DNA of 64,000 nt. Source: Dioscorea cayenensis subsp. rotundata (lineage: Eukaryota; Streptophyta; Magnoliopsida; Dioscoreales; Dioscoreaceae). The position numbers and the translations under genes are program-made. The notes below the pieces were generated by a model. That model saw only the letters and a list, made by a program, of their open reading frames with translations. It was not told the DNA's origin and searched no databases. Where the stretch lies: positions 2,232,001-2,296,000 of the forward strand of contig NC_052472.1 in assembly GCF_009730915.1 (NCBI RefSeq), given 5' to 3'. Position 1 is the stretch's first letter, and each line of letters opens with the position of its first letter. Shown here piece by piece: positions 1-12,563 of this stretch.

Positions 1-48
1 TGATGAGGAAGCCTCCCAAGATCTTTTCCTTTCCTCTTGTCTAGCCAT
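1..48 (-). CDS. Possible 5' end of a minus-strand gene, cut by the window edge
   Basis: An ATG on the minus strand at 48-46 opens a frame of 16 codons that runs off the window (it begins MARQEERKRSWEASSS). A TATA-like TATAAATA lies at 84-77 on the same strand, about 30 bp before the ATG, which would leave an almost absent 5' UTR. The peptide is too short to assign to a family. It could equally be chance; upstream sequence outside the window is needed to judge it. Confidence 0.25.
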   Translation of the reverse strand, partial: MARQEERKRSWEASSS

Positions 49-1431
49 TAAAAGTTCCACAAAACTCTAAATGACCTATTTATACCCCTTTCTCTTATGA
101 GGTCTTCTTCTTTATAGCAGGCATAACCATGGGCCGTATAGATCTAGATTTGAAAATTCTGAGTCTTAACGGGTGTAGCCCAAATCCTATAATTTAGTCA
201 CTGCTATTAATAATAGCAAAACCAACAGCTATTTGTTACCGTGGTTGTCATTAATAAAAATTTTAATATTTTGATAAAACCAAATGACCATACTCAAATT
301 TTTAGGCCAAATTATTATCAAATAAAAAATGTTGGAATTTGTGATTAAACAAAATTTTTTGTCTTTAGTGATATTTTTTTATTGGTGACCATTACTTGTT
401 AATACCGTTTTTAGAGATAGTTGACAATGGTGTTTTATTATTGTGCAAGTAAACTTAATAAAATATTGGTCACATAAGCAAATAAAATATTTAATATTAT
501 ATAAAACAAATGAAAAATCACCAATAAAAAATTCTAAGGTTGACTATATAAAATTGAAAATTTTACCATCTAAAATATAATTATAAAATTATCCTAAACT
601 ATTCTCTACTATAACTTTTGAGATGAAGTCCGCTATGCATTTTTTAAATAATAAAGCATAAGCACCCTTTTTATATATAAATGATCGAATAAAGACTGTA
701 AACTGACGATGCAAAAAGGTGATAAGGAGGTTAACCCTGACAAACAAATGAGCAAAATGGGAGAACAGACGGCTGTGGAGTGGACCTGTCCCATGACCTC
801 CCTTATACTTCCTTGGTGTCATACCATTGCTATCCAGGTTGACATCCGCTATGCATTTGAATCTCCTATTTATTATTATACTTCAAAGAAATGTTATAAT
901 AATTTCATGTTTCTGTATACTTTAGCCTCCCAGTTTATCTTGCAAATTAGATAAAAGTTAAGAACATAGTGAAGCCATTTTAAAAATTTTAAAAAAAGTC
1001 TAATTTAATTACAACTTGTATACCGTTATTTATTCTCAATTGGGAAGAGACCAAGTTCACTTTAATTGTTTTAAATAGATAAAAAATTATAAAGGAACAA
1101 AACCACAAAATCAAAATTTATGAAATATTCCACTCTCTCAAACCTAAGATTAACAAAAATAAAAAAAATAGAAAATATCTCATGTATCCACAGCATAAAT
1201 TGAAAACACTTGAAAAAAAAAAACAGGAAAAAAAATTGTAAATCTTATGATCATCAATAATGTGCTCATCTAAAGCTAATTGAGCCATGGCAGGATTGGC
1301 AACCAAGTAGTTGTCAAACCTTATGCCACCGATATCCATACCAGTACAAGTACTCACGACTCACCATACCACCGCAAACAAGTCTCACCCCACGCATTTC
1401 CAAGTAACGTATTTATATATGTTATTTTTAG

Positions 1432-1467
<36 letters not shown>

Positions 1468-1767
1468 CACCAATATATTATTTAGGATTGAACGCTCTGT
1501 ATTTTTTAACTGGCTAGAGAGAGAGAGCAGAATCCAAACGAGATAGAAGAAAGATTAGATGAAATATCGGCTTGAACAATAAATCAAAGTTACGGTACTA
1601 CCGCGAACAAAGTCGGTTTGGTGTTCATGCTACAACGATAATATTGAAGCAGATCCCACTTTCAATCGCATCACTATTTATAAACATAGTAATACTATTG
1701 AATAACAGATATAATCGCGATCAAACTAACCATCTAGAGCATGATCTTGTAGATCTCAGGCTCTTAA

Positions 1768-1773
<6 letters not shown>

Positions 1774-1849
<76 letters not shown>
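1774..1849. repeat. (TA)n microsatellite
   Basis: About 76 bp of almost pure TA dinucleotides, interrupted near its start by one GT. Confidence 0.95.
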
Positions 1850-1851
<2 letters not shown>

Positions 1852-3359
1852 AAATTTATTTTTAAAGGATTTAAATTTGAGTGATTAGATTTATGAGAAG
1901 TTTTCACTATCTATTTAATTTTATTTTAATTCTAAAATATTTATTATATATAAAACCTATATATGATTTGAATTAAAGGTAAGTAGACAAAATTACCCAT
2001 CATAATATAGTGTTATATATTCTTTAGAAAACCTTTGATCAAAAGAACAATAAAATTAAATAGATCTAAACCTTTTTCTGTTAATCAAAATAAATTAGCA
2101 AAAGCAAAACCCTTATCGAGGAGACGATGAAGTCTCTCAACAACAAATCAGTTTCATGGAAAACATGTCAAATAAATGTTGACATAAAAGCTACTAACTA
2201 TATATGATAAGCATAAGAACAGATTACATTAAAACGAACAATGACTATATAGGTACATGAGGAATCCTATCTAATTTTAGTGTGCTGAGCAGAAGTGGAT
2301 AATCAAAGTTACCAACAATGTTTTTTTTTGAAAATAATGTGTGTAGATACGGGCTCAACAGAGCCTGTGCACTCCATATAACTATTTGTCTTTTTCTATT
2401 TCAGTATTGTAGCACCTAGAATGTAGGAGGTGTGGCAAGTTAAGAGATATCTTGAAACTAAATATGCACGACTCAAACACGTCATGTAATTTTGATTTTC
2501 ACCAATTGTAGCACTTATTATTGTAGCATCGGAAGAAAATCTCAGCAAAGGTACAATCTGCACGGTTGAAACATGATTACTGTAGCAGCTATGCTCTGAA
2601 TCTAGGATCTTCAATTCTTCCCCTTGAGCACACAAACTCAGGATCTATTCAACACAATACAAAAGCATTAACACATACTAAAGTACAAAGACTTGCGTAT
2701 TTGCGTCTATGAAAACCCTCTTCTCAATCTGAGGGTAAAACCATGAGACCCTCAAGGCCACTTTAAAACCCTTAACTATGTCAATGTCATATCTCTCTGA
2801 TTAAACTATGAGGCATACATGTCTAATAGCAACAACATTAGTCACCAAGAGAGATTTGCGATTAACACAATCATCATCATCATCATACATGGATACACAA
2901 ATAAAACCAAGTTACAAATCAAGAAAAACATCAAACCTGAATTTGGCCATGGAAAAGCTTCTGCAAGGATTTTCCACCTCAAGAATTTGAGTGAGATCCG
3001 GAGTCGTATCACCGCTTCGATCGCCTTGCGCCAGCTTTCACCCTTTTCTCTTTCCTTCTTCTTAGTGTAAGTACTACCCGCTTCCTTTTCCACACACTCA
3101 TCATCTTTGTAATTGTGGACATGTCTCCACTTATCGATGAGGCCCCCAACTAAATGGAGCACGACTCAACAATTGTAGACTATTGCTCCTCTAATACCAT
3201 ATATATATGGCATAAAGCTCAAGTATATATATATATGTGGGAGAAATCATTTTCACCGTGTGGACGTCACAGAAACGTCCTCAGATTTAAAAAGGAAGAC
3301 AGAGGAAGAACAGTCGAGGAGAGATAGAGAGAAATAGGTCTAGAAAGAAGGTGGTCAGT

Positions 3360-3361
<2 letters not shown>

Positions 3362-3413
<52 letters not shown>
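3362..3413. repeat. (AG)n microsatellite, possible 5' UTR tract
   Basis: A perfect run of 26 AG units. GA/CT tracts are common in plant 5' UTRs. Two sequences matching a plant splice donor (GGTAAGTT) follow at about 3444 and 3541. No coding exon is recognised after it. Confidence 0.95.
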
Positions 3414-3415
<2 letters not shown>

Positions 3416-3966
3416 AGAAACTTTGTACCCATACCAACCAACGGGTAAGTTGCTGTGTGTGTGGTTTAGTTTTACTTTTGAAATTTCAGATAGCTAAGTA
3501 GATCTGACTTCCAACGGCACAGCATCGATTGAGTTATTGCGGTAAGTTAATTGGCGATTAAACCTGTCTGAAATCAAACATCACAGTACAGGCGGAGCTG
3601 GTGTAGGAGAGCAATGATTCTTCACGGCGAGGTCACGGACCCTGTGGCTTGAGACGCCTCCGCCTCTTCCCCGCCCCACGCCGTCTCCTTCCCCAAATGA
3701 TCGGCACAGTGATCCTCTAACCATGCCACCCTAGCTCCTTTTTCCATCTCATGCTATCCACCCCCGCCCACAATGTCATAGCTGATTGCAGTGAAGTTTT
3801 GTTCATGAGTCATGACTCATGACCGCACGAAGCGAGAACACCAAATGCTTTGGGATTAAGGTAGAAGCTAACAAACAAAAGTCTACTCAAGTATAAAATT
3901 AACTCAATGAAAAGCGTGGAAACGTTACATGTCGAGAAATATCCGTTGCATGTCACGTGCTAGTGC

Positions 3967-3969
<3 letters not shown>

Positions 3970-4026
<57 letters not shown>
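3970..4026. repeat. (TA)n microsatellite
   Basis: About 57 bp of uninterrupted TA repeats in the intergenic spacer. Confidence 0.95.
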
Positions 4027-4031
<5 letters not shown>

Positions 4032-5034
4032 CATAGTCTATGAGATCAACATTCTTTACAAATTACAATTACACTCTTCTCAGTTCTCATCCATTTAAAA
4101 ACTGAGAACTTGGAAATTGTTTTCAGATAAATAGGTTAAACGTAGTTGTAATTTCCCATTTATCCTCTCCCACGTGATTTCATTTCCCAGTGATCGGGAG
4201 GTGTGACTTTTTATTTTTATTTTCAAAATAAAACTTCATTTTATAATTAGTAAGATCTTAAATTTTTAAAATTAATACAAATTAAAATTTTAAAAATTAA
4301 CAAAATAAATTCATTATTTAAAAACATAGTCATTAATTTAAATAACATATAATGTTATGCCCACCAAATATAATCATCTAATTCATACCTGACATACAAT
4401 ATAATCATCAATTCATCAATAATAAGCAAACTATAACCTATGCTCACTTATCATCAATTTTTCTAAATAATTTTTAATTTAAAAATACTATTTATGTTTT
4501 ATTTAACTATAATCATAACCATAACAATGATAAAAATGTAATTATCCTTATTGAATCAACTTATCCCATTCATCATAATCTATTGAATAAGATAATTTAA
4601 AAATATTATTTACATTTATATAACTAGTATGAGCCATAACTATACATGTAGATAAAAATATTTTACGTTAAGATAATGATAAATTGTGATTATGCCTTTT
4701 ATTTTTATTTATTGAATTCTAACTTATTGATCTCAAAAATTAAATTTATAGTATAGTTTTATTTTTGAATAAACTCAAAGAGCACCAGTTCTCCCTCTCT
4801 TAATAATATCTTTCATTCCTAAAAGAATTCAAGTTTAATAGGATAGTTATTTATAATCAGTTTGTTATATGATAACTAGTTAGAAAGTATGTTGCAAACC
4901 GACTGAAAGTTATGATACTGTATAACCTCATATTTAGATAAATGTTTAATTTAGTATTACACATATTTGATTGATAATTTATGAATTTATGATTTAGTTT
5001 AATTCATTTATATATTTAATTTGATTAATTTCAT

Positions 5035-7015
5035 ATGGAGAGGTAAATCTATACCAAAAAGTATTGGAAGGCCAAAGAATGAGTTCGCTTTGATGTGGGC
5101 ATCATGCTATAAAAGAAAAGTTGTGTTGAGCTTGATCCGAGTGATATTATTGCTCGACCTGTGGCTTTGAAAACCAATCTGAGGAATATGACACAGGAAA
5201 CAAGTGATCAAATAAGGAGAGTATTTGTTAATTGGTTCATGTCAACCAGTTGGCTACAATTTTCCTAGAAAACAAGGAAAAGTTTTGAGAAGCTTTAAAG
5301 AAGTGTGGTTTTAGAAATTTGATTGGTTGGAATATAGTGTGGAGAAAAGATCACTTTTATTGTTTATATTGTTATCTTTTACAAACGATGTGGTGATAAA
5401 CTTGGGATTGATGCCTAGCAAAGAGATGTATTTAAAGCAATTTGAAGAAAGTAATGAAGTTTCTATCGAGCATGTTGGTGTAGCTACTAGCAACCACAAC
5501 AATGCAAGATGACATTGAGAGGATTTTCAAAATCGAGGCAAAGCATGTTGCATATATTCTCTTCATAGCAAAAACTGGAGATTGCATATAAAGCTCATGT
5601 CATTGTTGTTTTTCACGTGTTGTTAGATTTCTTCCGTTGTAAGGTCTTGCTTTCGTGGGATATGATGCATCTTCAAGTTCCACTAATAAGGGAAACTTTT
5701 AGAGATGCTCGAATTGGTACTGGAATAGAAGTTGAAATTGTTGGTTGTGTTATTAATGAAAATACTCGGAAATAATCAAATGACTTCTCCACAAATACAA
5801 AAGACTGAGTGAGGGATATGTGAGTGAGATCACGAGAGTCATTATTAATGAGATTAGAGATAGCTCATTTCTCTATACTTCATGATGAGTCTCGCGACAA
5901 ATTAGTAAAAGGTCAAGTAATTGAAAGATTTCTTGTCATGAACATGTTGTTGATGCTTCAACCCTTCATTAAAAGACAACGATTTTGATGGATTGTTTTT
6001 ACGTCCGCTGTGGTTTATTTATTTCTAGATTGAGAGGATAAGGATATAATGGAAGCTCTGATCATGAAAGATAGCAATTTAATGGGTTGAAGACATTAAT
6101 TTTGAATGATAATCTATTTCGCTTTTTATGTCCATTGCTTTTTGCCCACAAATTCGTTGCCATCGTCCTTTTTGTCAGCGAGACATTTTGGCTACTAGTG
6201 ATTTTTCGACCATGTCACTATGATTGTGTATATACGTAGGGTGCTTCATGTAAAAGGAGAGATGCGTTGCCTGGGTAATCACCATGATAAGATTGTGGAG
6301 AAATTAGAGAAATGTGAGATCTTTTTAGAAGCCAACATCAAAGAGATCTAATCTTGTAAGACCCGATGATACTCGGTGGGGCTCATATTATACAACTTAA
6401 TCCACCTATTTACCTTGTGGAGTCAGTAATAGAGGTATTAGAGGATGTGTGTAATAATGGGAAATACAATGAGAAAAAGAGAGCATAACAGACAGAGTTT
6501 TGATACAAAGGTGGGAGAGTTGTGAATTTTTATTTATCTTGTATCCGATGATCAAAGTATGTGGGATTAACTAATGACTCTGTCAATGCCTCTAACATGA
6601 AAAGATCAAAACATTGTTAATGCAATGGGGTTGATTGTAACTATGAAATTACTTTATGCAAGATTTGAGAGAAATGGATGGGGTACATTTTAGAAGAAAT
6701 CGAGCTTCTATGTTAAATGTCGCTTTCAATGCAATATAAGGAAGATAAGTATACTAGTTCGAGGTCATTTGGAGAGCGTGGAGGCAATTGGTAACTTTCA
6801 CCATCATTACTCGCGCGAGATCTTTACTGGGTCGCGGATTGATTTACTTACTATTAGGGATTGAATAATTGATTTGAGTGAAACTCTGGGAGTTATTAAA
6901 AGATATTACTTATCTTGATCCAAGAAACTCTTTTTCTATATTCAATCTAATGTATTTGACTTGCTTGATTCCTAAATGGTATCCTGTTTGATGTCTTATC
7001 TTGAAGAGCAACTTA
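5035..7015 (+). pseudogene. Decayed hAT transposase with TTF/ZMYM-type N-terminus
   Basis: Reading all three plus-strand frames recovers, in the right order, pieces typical of plant TTF-type zinc-finger/hAT transposases (also annotated zinc finger MYM-type 1-like). Near 5220-5330 are the CQP(x)GxNFP-like and FDWLEYSVEK pieces of the TTF domain. At 5810-5900 is the VIINEIRDSSF...DESRDKLVK block of the catalytic core. At 6410-6440 is VESVIEVLEDV, at 6605-6690 QNIVNAMGL...RNGW, and at 6800-6950 the start of the hAT C-terminal dimerisation region. Frames are broken by many stops and shifts, so no full protein is made. It ends in a (TA)n tract just before a sequence gap. Family assignment is from recalled consensus motifs. 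Confidence 0.8.

Positions 7016-7017
<2 letters not shown>

Positions 7018-7054
<37 letters not shown>
7018..7054. repeat. (TA)n microsatellite
   Basis: About 37 bp of TA repeats inside the distal part of the decayed hAT transposase. Confidence 0.9.
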
Positions 7055-7058
<4 letters not shown>

Positions 7059-7135
7059 TAATATGAGAAGAAATTCTAAGTTACATGAAGTTATTTATGA
7101 TCTTGCAAGTCTTCTTGATAAAAGATGGTTCAATT

Positions 7136-8135
7136 NNNNNNNNNNNNNNNNNNNNNNNNNNNNNNNNNNNNNNNNNNNNNNNNNNNNNNNNNNNNNNNNN
7201 NNNNNNNNNNNNNNNNNNNNNNNNNNNNNNNNNNNNNNNNNNNNNNNNNNNNNNNNNNNNNNNNNNNNNNNNNNNNNNNNNNNNNNNNNNNNNNNNNNNN
7301 NNNNNNNNNNNNNNNNNNNNNNNNNNNNNNNNNNNNNNNNNNNNNNNNNNNNNNNNNNNNNNNNNNNNNNNNNNNNNNNNNNNNNNNNNNNNNNNNNNNN
7401 NNNNNNNNNNNNNNNNNNNNNNNNNNNNNNNNNNNNNNNNNNNNNNNNNNNNNNNNNNNNNNNNNNNNNNNNNNNNNNNNNNNNNNNNNNNNNNNNNNNN
7501 NNNNNNNNNNNNNNNNNNNNNNNNNNNNNNNNNNNNNNNNNNNNNNNNNNNNNNNNNNNNNNNNNNNNNNNNNNNNNNNNNNNNNNNNNNNNNNNNNNNN
7601 NNNNNNNNNNNNNNNNNNNNNNNNNNNNNNNNNNNNNNNNNNNNNNNNNNNNNNNNNNNNNNNNNNNNNNNNNNNNNNNNNNNNNNNNNNNNNNNNNNNN
7701 NNNNNNNNNNNNNNNNNNNNNNNNNNNNNNNNNNNNNNNNNNNNNNNNNNNNNNNNNNNNNNNNNNNNNNNNNNNNNNNNNNNNNNNNNNNNNNNNNNNN
7801 NNNNNNNNNNNNNNNNNNNNNNNNNNNNNNNNNNNNNNNNNNNNNNNNNNNNNNNNNNNNNNNNNNNNNNNNNNNNNNNNNNNNNNNNNNNNNNNNNNNN
7901 NNNNNNNNNNNNNNNNNNNNNNNNNNNNNNNNNNNNNNNNNNNNNNNNNNNNNNNNNNNNNNNNNNNNNNNNNNNNNNNNNNNNNNNNNNNNNNNNNNNN
8001 NNNNNNNNNNNNNNNNNNNNNNNNNNNNNNNNNNNNNNNNNNNNNNNNNNNNNNNNNNNNNNNNNNNNNNNNNNNNNNNNNNNNNNNNNNNNNNNNNNNN
8101 NNNNNNNNNNNNNNNNNNNNNNNNNNNNNNNNNNN
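7136..8135. other. Assembly gap, exactly 1000 N
   Basis: A run of exactly 1000 undetermined bases. The round size, identical to the second gap, indicates a placeholder rather than a measured distance. It cuts the Copia reverse transcriptase just before its expected catalytic YVDD region. Open frames drawn across it are artefacts. Confidence 0.98.
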
Positions 8136-10093
8136 CCACGAGGTGAAGAATGAATGAAGACTGCCGGATCATGTATGCTTGGAGTAAATCCAGCAGCCTC
8201 AACAACTGTGCTAAACCTCTCAAACCAGGTACGAGGGGCCTGTTTGAGACTATAGAGAGCGCGGCGAAGGCGACAAACAGATCCAGGAGAAACCTGAAGG
8301 ACAGGAGGAGGAGTCATGTAGACCTCCTCCTTCAGGTCCCCATGAAGAAAGGCGTTCTTCCCATCAAGCTGATGAAGAACCCACCGACGAACAGCGGCAA
8401 CAACAACTAATGTACGAACAGTGTGCATGTGGGCCACAGGGGCAAAAGTCTCCTCATAGTCATGACCATACTCCTGTTGAAATCCGTGAGCAACAAGACG
8501 CGCTTTATAGCGCTCGAGAGATCCATCTGAACGGGTCTTCACCCGATAGATCCAGCGACAAGTAATGGGAACAGCATGGGTAGGGAGAGGGACAATATCC
8601 CATGTATGAGTCCGAGATAAGGCATCAAGCTCCTCAGCCATGGCAGTCCACCACTCAGGGGATCGAACCGCTTCCCGGTAGGTACCTAGCTCAATGACAT
8701 CTGAGACACTAGTGCTAGCAGAAACATAACGAACAGGTGGATGTAGAGTTGAGCGATCTCGTGAAGAATAAGGAGGAGAGGATATCTCAGGAGCCGGATC
8801 GATAGTAGGAGAGGCGTCAGACAGGACCGGCCATGGTGGAGTCACTGTAGGATCTCGACGATGGTAAACTAAATGAACTGGCGGGTGAGCAGGAGGGAGT
8901 GAAGAATGAGTGGACACGGCAGGTGACTCAACAGAGAGTGGAGAAGGAGGGTCAAGAGAGGAGTGACTAAGAAGCTCTGGAGGAGTGAGGAGAGGAGGAT
9001 AGGAAGGCACAAGGGAAGTATCCGCAGGAGAAGTGGTAGGGAAAAGGAAAGAGAGAGGAACCAAAGGAGAGGGAGACTCAGTAGAAGAAGGAGAAGTATA
9101 AAAGGGAGTGGCTTCATCAAACGTGACATCTCGAGAGATACGAATACGACGGGCAACAGGATCATAGCAACGATAACCTTTATGCTCAAGGCTATATCCC
9201 AGAAAAACACAAGACACAGACTGGCCAGTGAGCTTGGTACGCTCCCGAGGTGAGAGCAAAACAAAACAACAACAACCAAAAACACGAAGATGATCATATC
9301 GAGGAGGTGTTCCATGAAGACACTCGCCTGGGCTGCGATCATGGAGATGAGAGGAAGGTTGAAGATTAATTAGATAAACAGCCGTACTAACAGCATCAGC
9401 CCAAAAGTGAGGAGGAAGAAAAGCACCAAGAAGAAGAGCACGAGCCGTCTCTAAGATATGACGATGCTTGCGTTCAGCTACCCCATTCTGAAGATGAGCC
9501 CTAGGACAAGATAACTGGGTCAATGTGCCCTCAGAAGACAAAAAAGCACGAAAAGCTTGAGAAATGTATTCACCACCGGAGTCAGATCGAAATATCTTGA
9601 CTGAGGCAGCAAACTGGGTGTGAACCATGGCTACAAAAGATCGATAAATAGACAATAACTGACTACGATTATGCATAAAGTAGATCCAAGTAAAGCGAGT
9701 GTAGTCATCAGTAAAAATAACATAATAACAGTTACTTCCTTTAGAAACAAAAGGAGCAGGACCCCAAACATCAAAGTGAATAAGTTCAAAAGAAGCAGTA
9801 GTTTGAGATACACTCATAGGATAAGGACATTGGAGCTGTTTACCAAGTTTACAGCCAACACAGACAACATCAGAGAAAACAGAGACAGCTCCTAAGACGC
9901 CAAGACGAACAAGAGATGACAGACGAGAGTGACACAAATGACCAAGACGGTGATGCCACATATGATGAGATAAAACGGTAGCATGACAGTGATGAATAGA
10001 CTTAGCTGAAGATGACAGATGAAGAGTATCCAACACATAGACTCCATCATGGCGGCGGCCAGCTCCAATTACCGTCCCACTGTGATCCTGCAC
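8136..10093 (-). CDS. Copia pol: integrase and N-terminal reverse transcriptase (3' cut by gap)
   Basis: The continuous minus-strand frame runs about 652 codons before the gap, and is open a further ~50 bp upstream of 10093 to the frame break. In order it shows the GAG-pre-integrase HHRLGH motif, integrase core residues (FDVWGPA, FTDDYTRF, a downstream E in the QNGVAERKHRHILETARAL block), a Ser/Pro-rich linker, then RT motifs KARLVAHGFQQEYGHDYEET, LDGKNAFLHGDLKEEVYM and ALYSLKQAPRTWF. The expected YVDD motif and RNase H would fall in the gap. The start is a GTG chosen by frame only; in an intact element this would be part of one Gag-Pol polyprotein. Confidence 0.9.
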
Positions 10094-11140
10094 ACGACAT
10101 GAGGTACAGTCAAAAATAACCTGACAGCCATAATCAGTAAGCTGACTAATCAGACATAAGGTTCATAGATAAACGAGGAACATGAGATACAGAGGGAATG
10201 GAGAAGGAAGTAGAAGAAAAATGGCCAGTAGATGAAATAGGGAGAAGGGTGCCATCAGTAGTACGAACACGTGTAAAATGTAATGGTGGACGGGAATGAT
10301 GAAGATGAGTGGCATCAGGAGTCATGTGAAGAGAAGCACCAGAATCAAGAAGCCAGAGAGGACAGGAACTACATGGAGCAAAAGAAGGAACCTGAGGCGA
10401 CCGTGCATGGCTAGTGGAGTCTGCTATATGAGACTGATGAAACTGTCGAAACATTGCCAACAACTGATGATCTGCAGGAGATAGTGACGGAGAAGATGAT
10501 GTAGCCGGAGAGCCCTGGACAGAATGTGCCTGCTGGTGGGAAGGAGGCAGCGGTAGAAGAGGTGGTGAAGGAGCAAGACGCGGAAGTCCACGCTGCTTCT
10601 TTCGACACTCACGCTCAAGATGTCCAAACATGCCACAGTAGTGACAAATCATAGTGCGTTTCGGCCTTGTAGAAGAAGAAGGCCGAGATGAGACAGAAGG
10701 TGCCGGGGGTCTAGTAAATGAGGACGAAGAGACAGGAGGAAGACGAGGAACAGTAAGAGCACTACCTCCCCCTGTGAAGGAAGCCCGGAGACGAGTTTCC
10801 TCAGCACGAACAATGGTGAAAGCATCATCCAAAGAATAGACCGAAGGAGCATGCAGTAACTGAGCCCGAGTTTGCTCAAACTCGGGACGAAGGCGCATAA
10901 TGAACTCATACATACGGCGAGTCTCATCATGGCTACGATGACGTGAGCAAGACTCATAACAAGTAAGGATCTGAGCAGCATGAACAACACAATAAGGAGG
11001 AGTCAGAGCATCGATCTGGCGCCATAAGGCACAAGCATGAACAGCACAATAAGGAGGAGTCAGAGCATCGATCTGGCGCCATAAGGCACAATACCGACTA
11101 TAGAACTGGTCGACAGTGTCCTCGCCCTGCTGAAGACTAG
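10094..11140 (-). CDS. Copia gag and protease (5' cut by gap)
   Basis: The frame is open from the gap edge at about 11139 down to a stop near 10146. It begins with the SLQQGEDTVDQFYSRY block typical of Copia gag (retrotrans_gag/UBN2), then MRLRPEFEQTRAQLL, a CCHC zinc knuckle (CHYCGMFGHLEREC) at about 10650-10610, and the aspartic protease motif LLDSGASLHMT at about 10350-10320. The frame stops within a conserved stretch just before the integrase frame begins, so protease and integrase are now in different frames. A 19-residue direct duplication lies in gag. Confidence 0.88.
10978..11091 (-). repeat. 57 bp in-frame tandem duplication in Copia gag
   Basis: Bases 10978-11034 and 11035-11091 are near-identical (AAC versus AGC at one position and a few bases at the distal end). 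Because 57 is a multiple of 3, the gag frame stays open with 19 duplicated residues (CALWRQIDALTPPYC...). Confidence 0.9.
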
Positions 11141-12140
11141 NNNNNNNNNNNNNNNNNNNNNNNNNNNNNNNNNNNNNNNNNNNNNNNNNNNNNNNNNNNN
11201 NNNNNNNNNNNNNNNNNNNNNNNNNNNNNNNNNNNNNNNNNNNNNNNNNNNNNNNNNNNNNNNNNNNNNNNNNNNNNNNNNNNNNNNNNNNNNNNNNNNN
11301 NNNNNNNNNNNNNNNNNNNNNNNNNNNNNNNNNNNNNNNNNNNNNNNNNNNNNNNNNNNNNNNNNNNNNNNNNNNNNNNNNNNNNNNNNNNNNNNNNNNN
11401 NNNNNNNNNNNNNNNNNNNNNNNNNNNNNNNNNNNNNNNNNNNNNNNNNNNNNNNNNNNNNNNNNNNNNNNNNNNNNNNNNNNNNNNNNNNNNNNNNNNN
11501 NNNNNNNNNNNNNNNNNNNNNNNNNNNNNNNNNNNNNNNNNNNNNNNNNNNNNNNNNNNNNNNNNNNNNNNNNNNNNNNNNNNNNNNNNNNNNNNNNNNN
11601 NNNNNNNNNNNNNNNNNNNNNNNNNNNNNNNNNNNNNNNNNNNNNNNNNNNNNNNNNNNNNNNNNNNNNNNNNNNNNNNNNNNNNNNNNNNNNNNNNNNN
11701 NNNNNNNNNNNNNNNNNNNNNNNNNNNNNNNNNNNNNNNNNNNNNNNNNNNNNNNNNNNNNNNNNNNNNNNNNNNNNNNNNNNNNNNNNNNNNNNNNNNN
11801 NNNNNNNNNNNNNNNNNNNNNNNNNNNNNNNNNNNNNNNNNNNNNNNNNNNNNNNNNNNNNNNNNNNNNNNNNNNNNNNNNNNNNNNNNNNNNNNNNNNN
11901 NNNNNNNNNNNNNNNNNNNNNNNNNNNNNNNNNNNNNNNNNNNNNNNNNNNNNNNNNNNNNNNNNNNNNNNNNNNNNNNNNNNNNNNNNNNNNNNNNNNN
12001 NNNNNNNNNNNNNNNNNNNNNNNNNNNNNNNNNNNNNNNNNNNNNNNNNNNNNNNNNNNNNNNNNNNNNNNNNNNNNNNNNNNNNNNNNNNNNNNNNNNN
12101 NNNNNNNNNNNNNNNNNNNNNNNNNNNNNNNNNNNNNNNN
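11141..12140. other. Assembly gap, exactly 1000 N
   Basis: The second run of exactly 1000 N. It removes the Copia 5' end, and possibly later exons of the DsbA-like gene that starts at 13156. The true size is unknown. Confidence 0.98.
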
Positions 12141-12184
12141 TCAGTTACATTGCTTTAAATTTTTCATTTATTTTTGTCTTCTTT

Positions 12185-12563
12185 TTTTTACTATTTCAAC
12201 CACTATTGAGTATTTTTTTTATATAAAATAATTTAACATTTTAAAATATAAAGATAAAACATCATTGTTCAGATAAACCATAAGGACCAAAATTGTACTT
12301 GTCCATATGTATAAATGTACATAAGAAAAAAAAAATTACTTGACCAAAAAAAAAATTATTGAAAAAAAATAAGAATATATATATATATGGATTAAGTGTA
12401 TCGTTCATTCTGACCATATTTTTTTAGTACTTTAATAATAGTTTTTTTTACTATTTCAAACACTTTACTAAATATTTTTATGCAAACAGATTAATTTAAA
12501 TATTTTGAAAATACAAAGACAAAAATCATCATCAATAAATCACAAGTACAAAAGTTATACTTT

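Larger units (their letters stand above)
49..5030. other. AT-rich intergenic spacer with no recognisable gene
   Basis: About 5 kb of AT-rich sequence. All open frames are short, and several only exist because (TA)n reads as YIYI. I see no protein family, RNA gene or intact transposon ends. Notable contents are three long microsatellites (listed separately) and a locally GC-richer strip at about 3590-3790 downstream of a (GA)n tract. Confidence 0.7.
8136..11140 (-). mobile_element. Ty1/Copia LTR retrotransposon, internal fragment
   Basis: A 3005 bp minus-strand fragment with Copia gene order: gag, zinc knuckle, protease, integrase, reverse transcriptase. No LTR, primer-binding site or polypurine tract is visible, because both ends run into 1000-N gaps. 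GC content and codon use are clearly higher than in the flanking AT-rich DNA. Decay is modest: one frame break between protease and integrase, and a 57 bp in-frame tandem duplication in gag. Integrase lying upstream of RT separates it from Gypsy elements. Confidence 0.95.

Noticed and set aside
7081..8223. Long open frames spanning 7.0-8.2 kb on both strands
   Set aside because: They consist almost entirely of undetermined bases in the 1000-N gap.
8869..10990. Several 60-157 codon frames within the Copia fragment in other frames
   Set aside because: Shadows of the gag-pol reading frames; compositionally biased Leu/Ser or Arg-rich without motifs.
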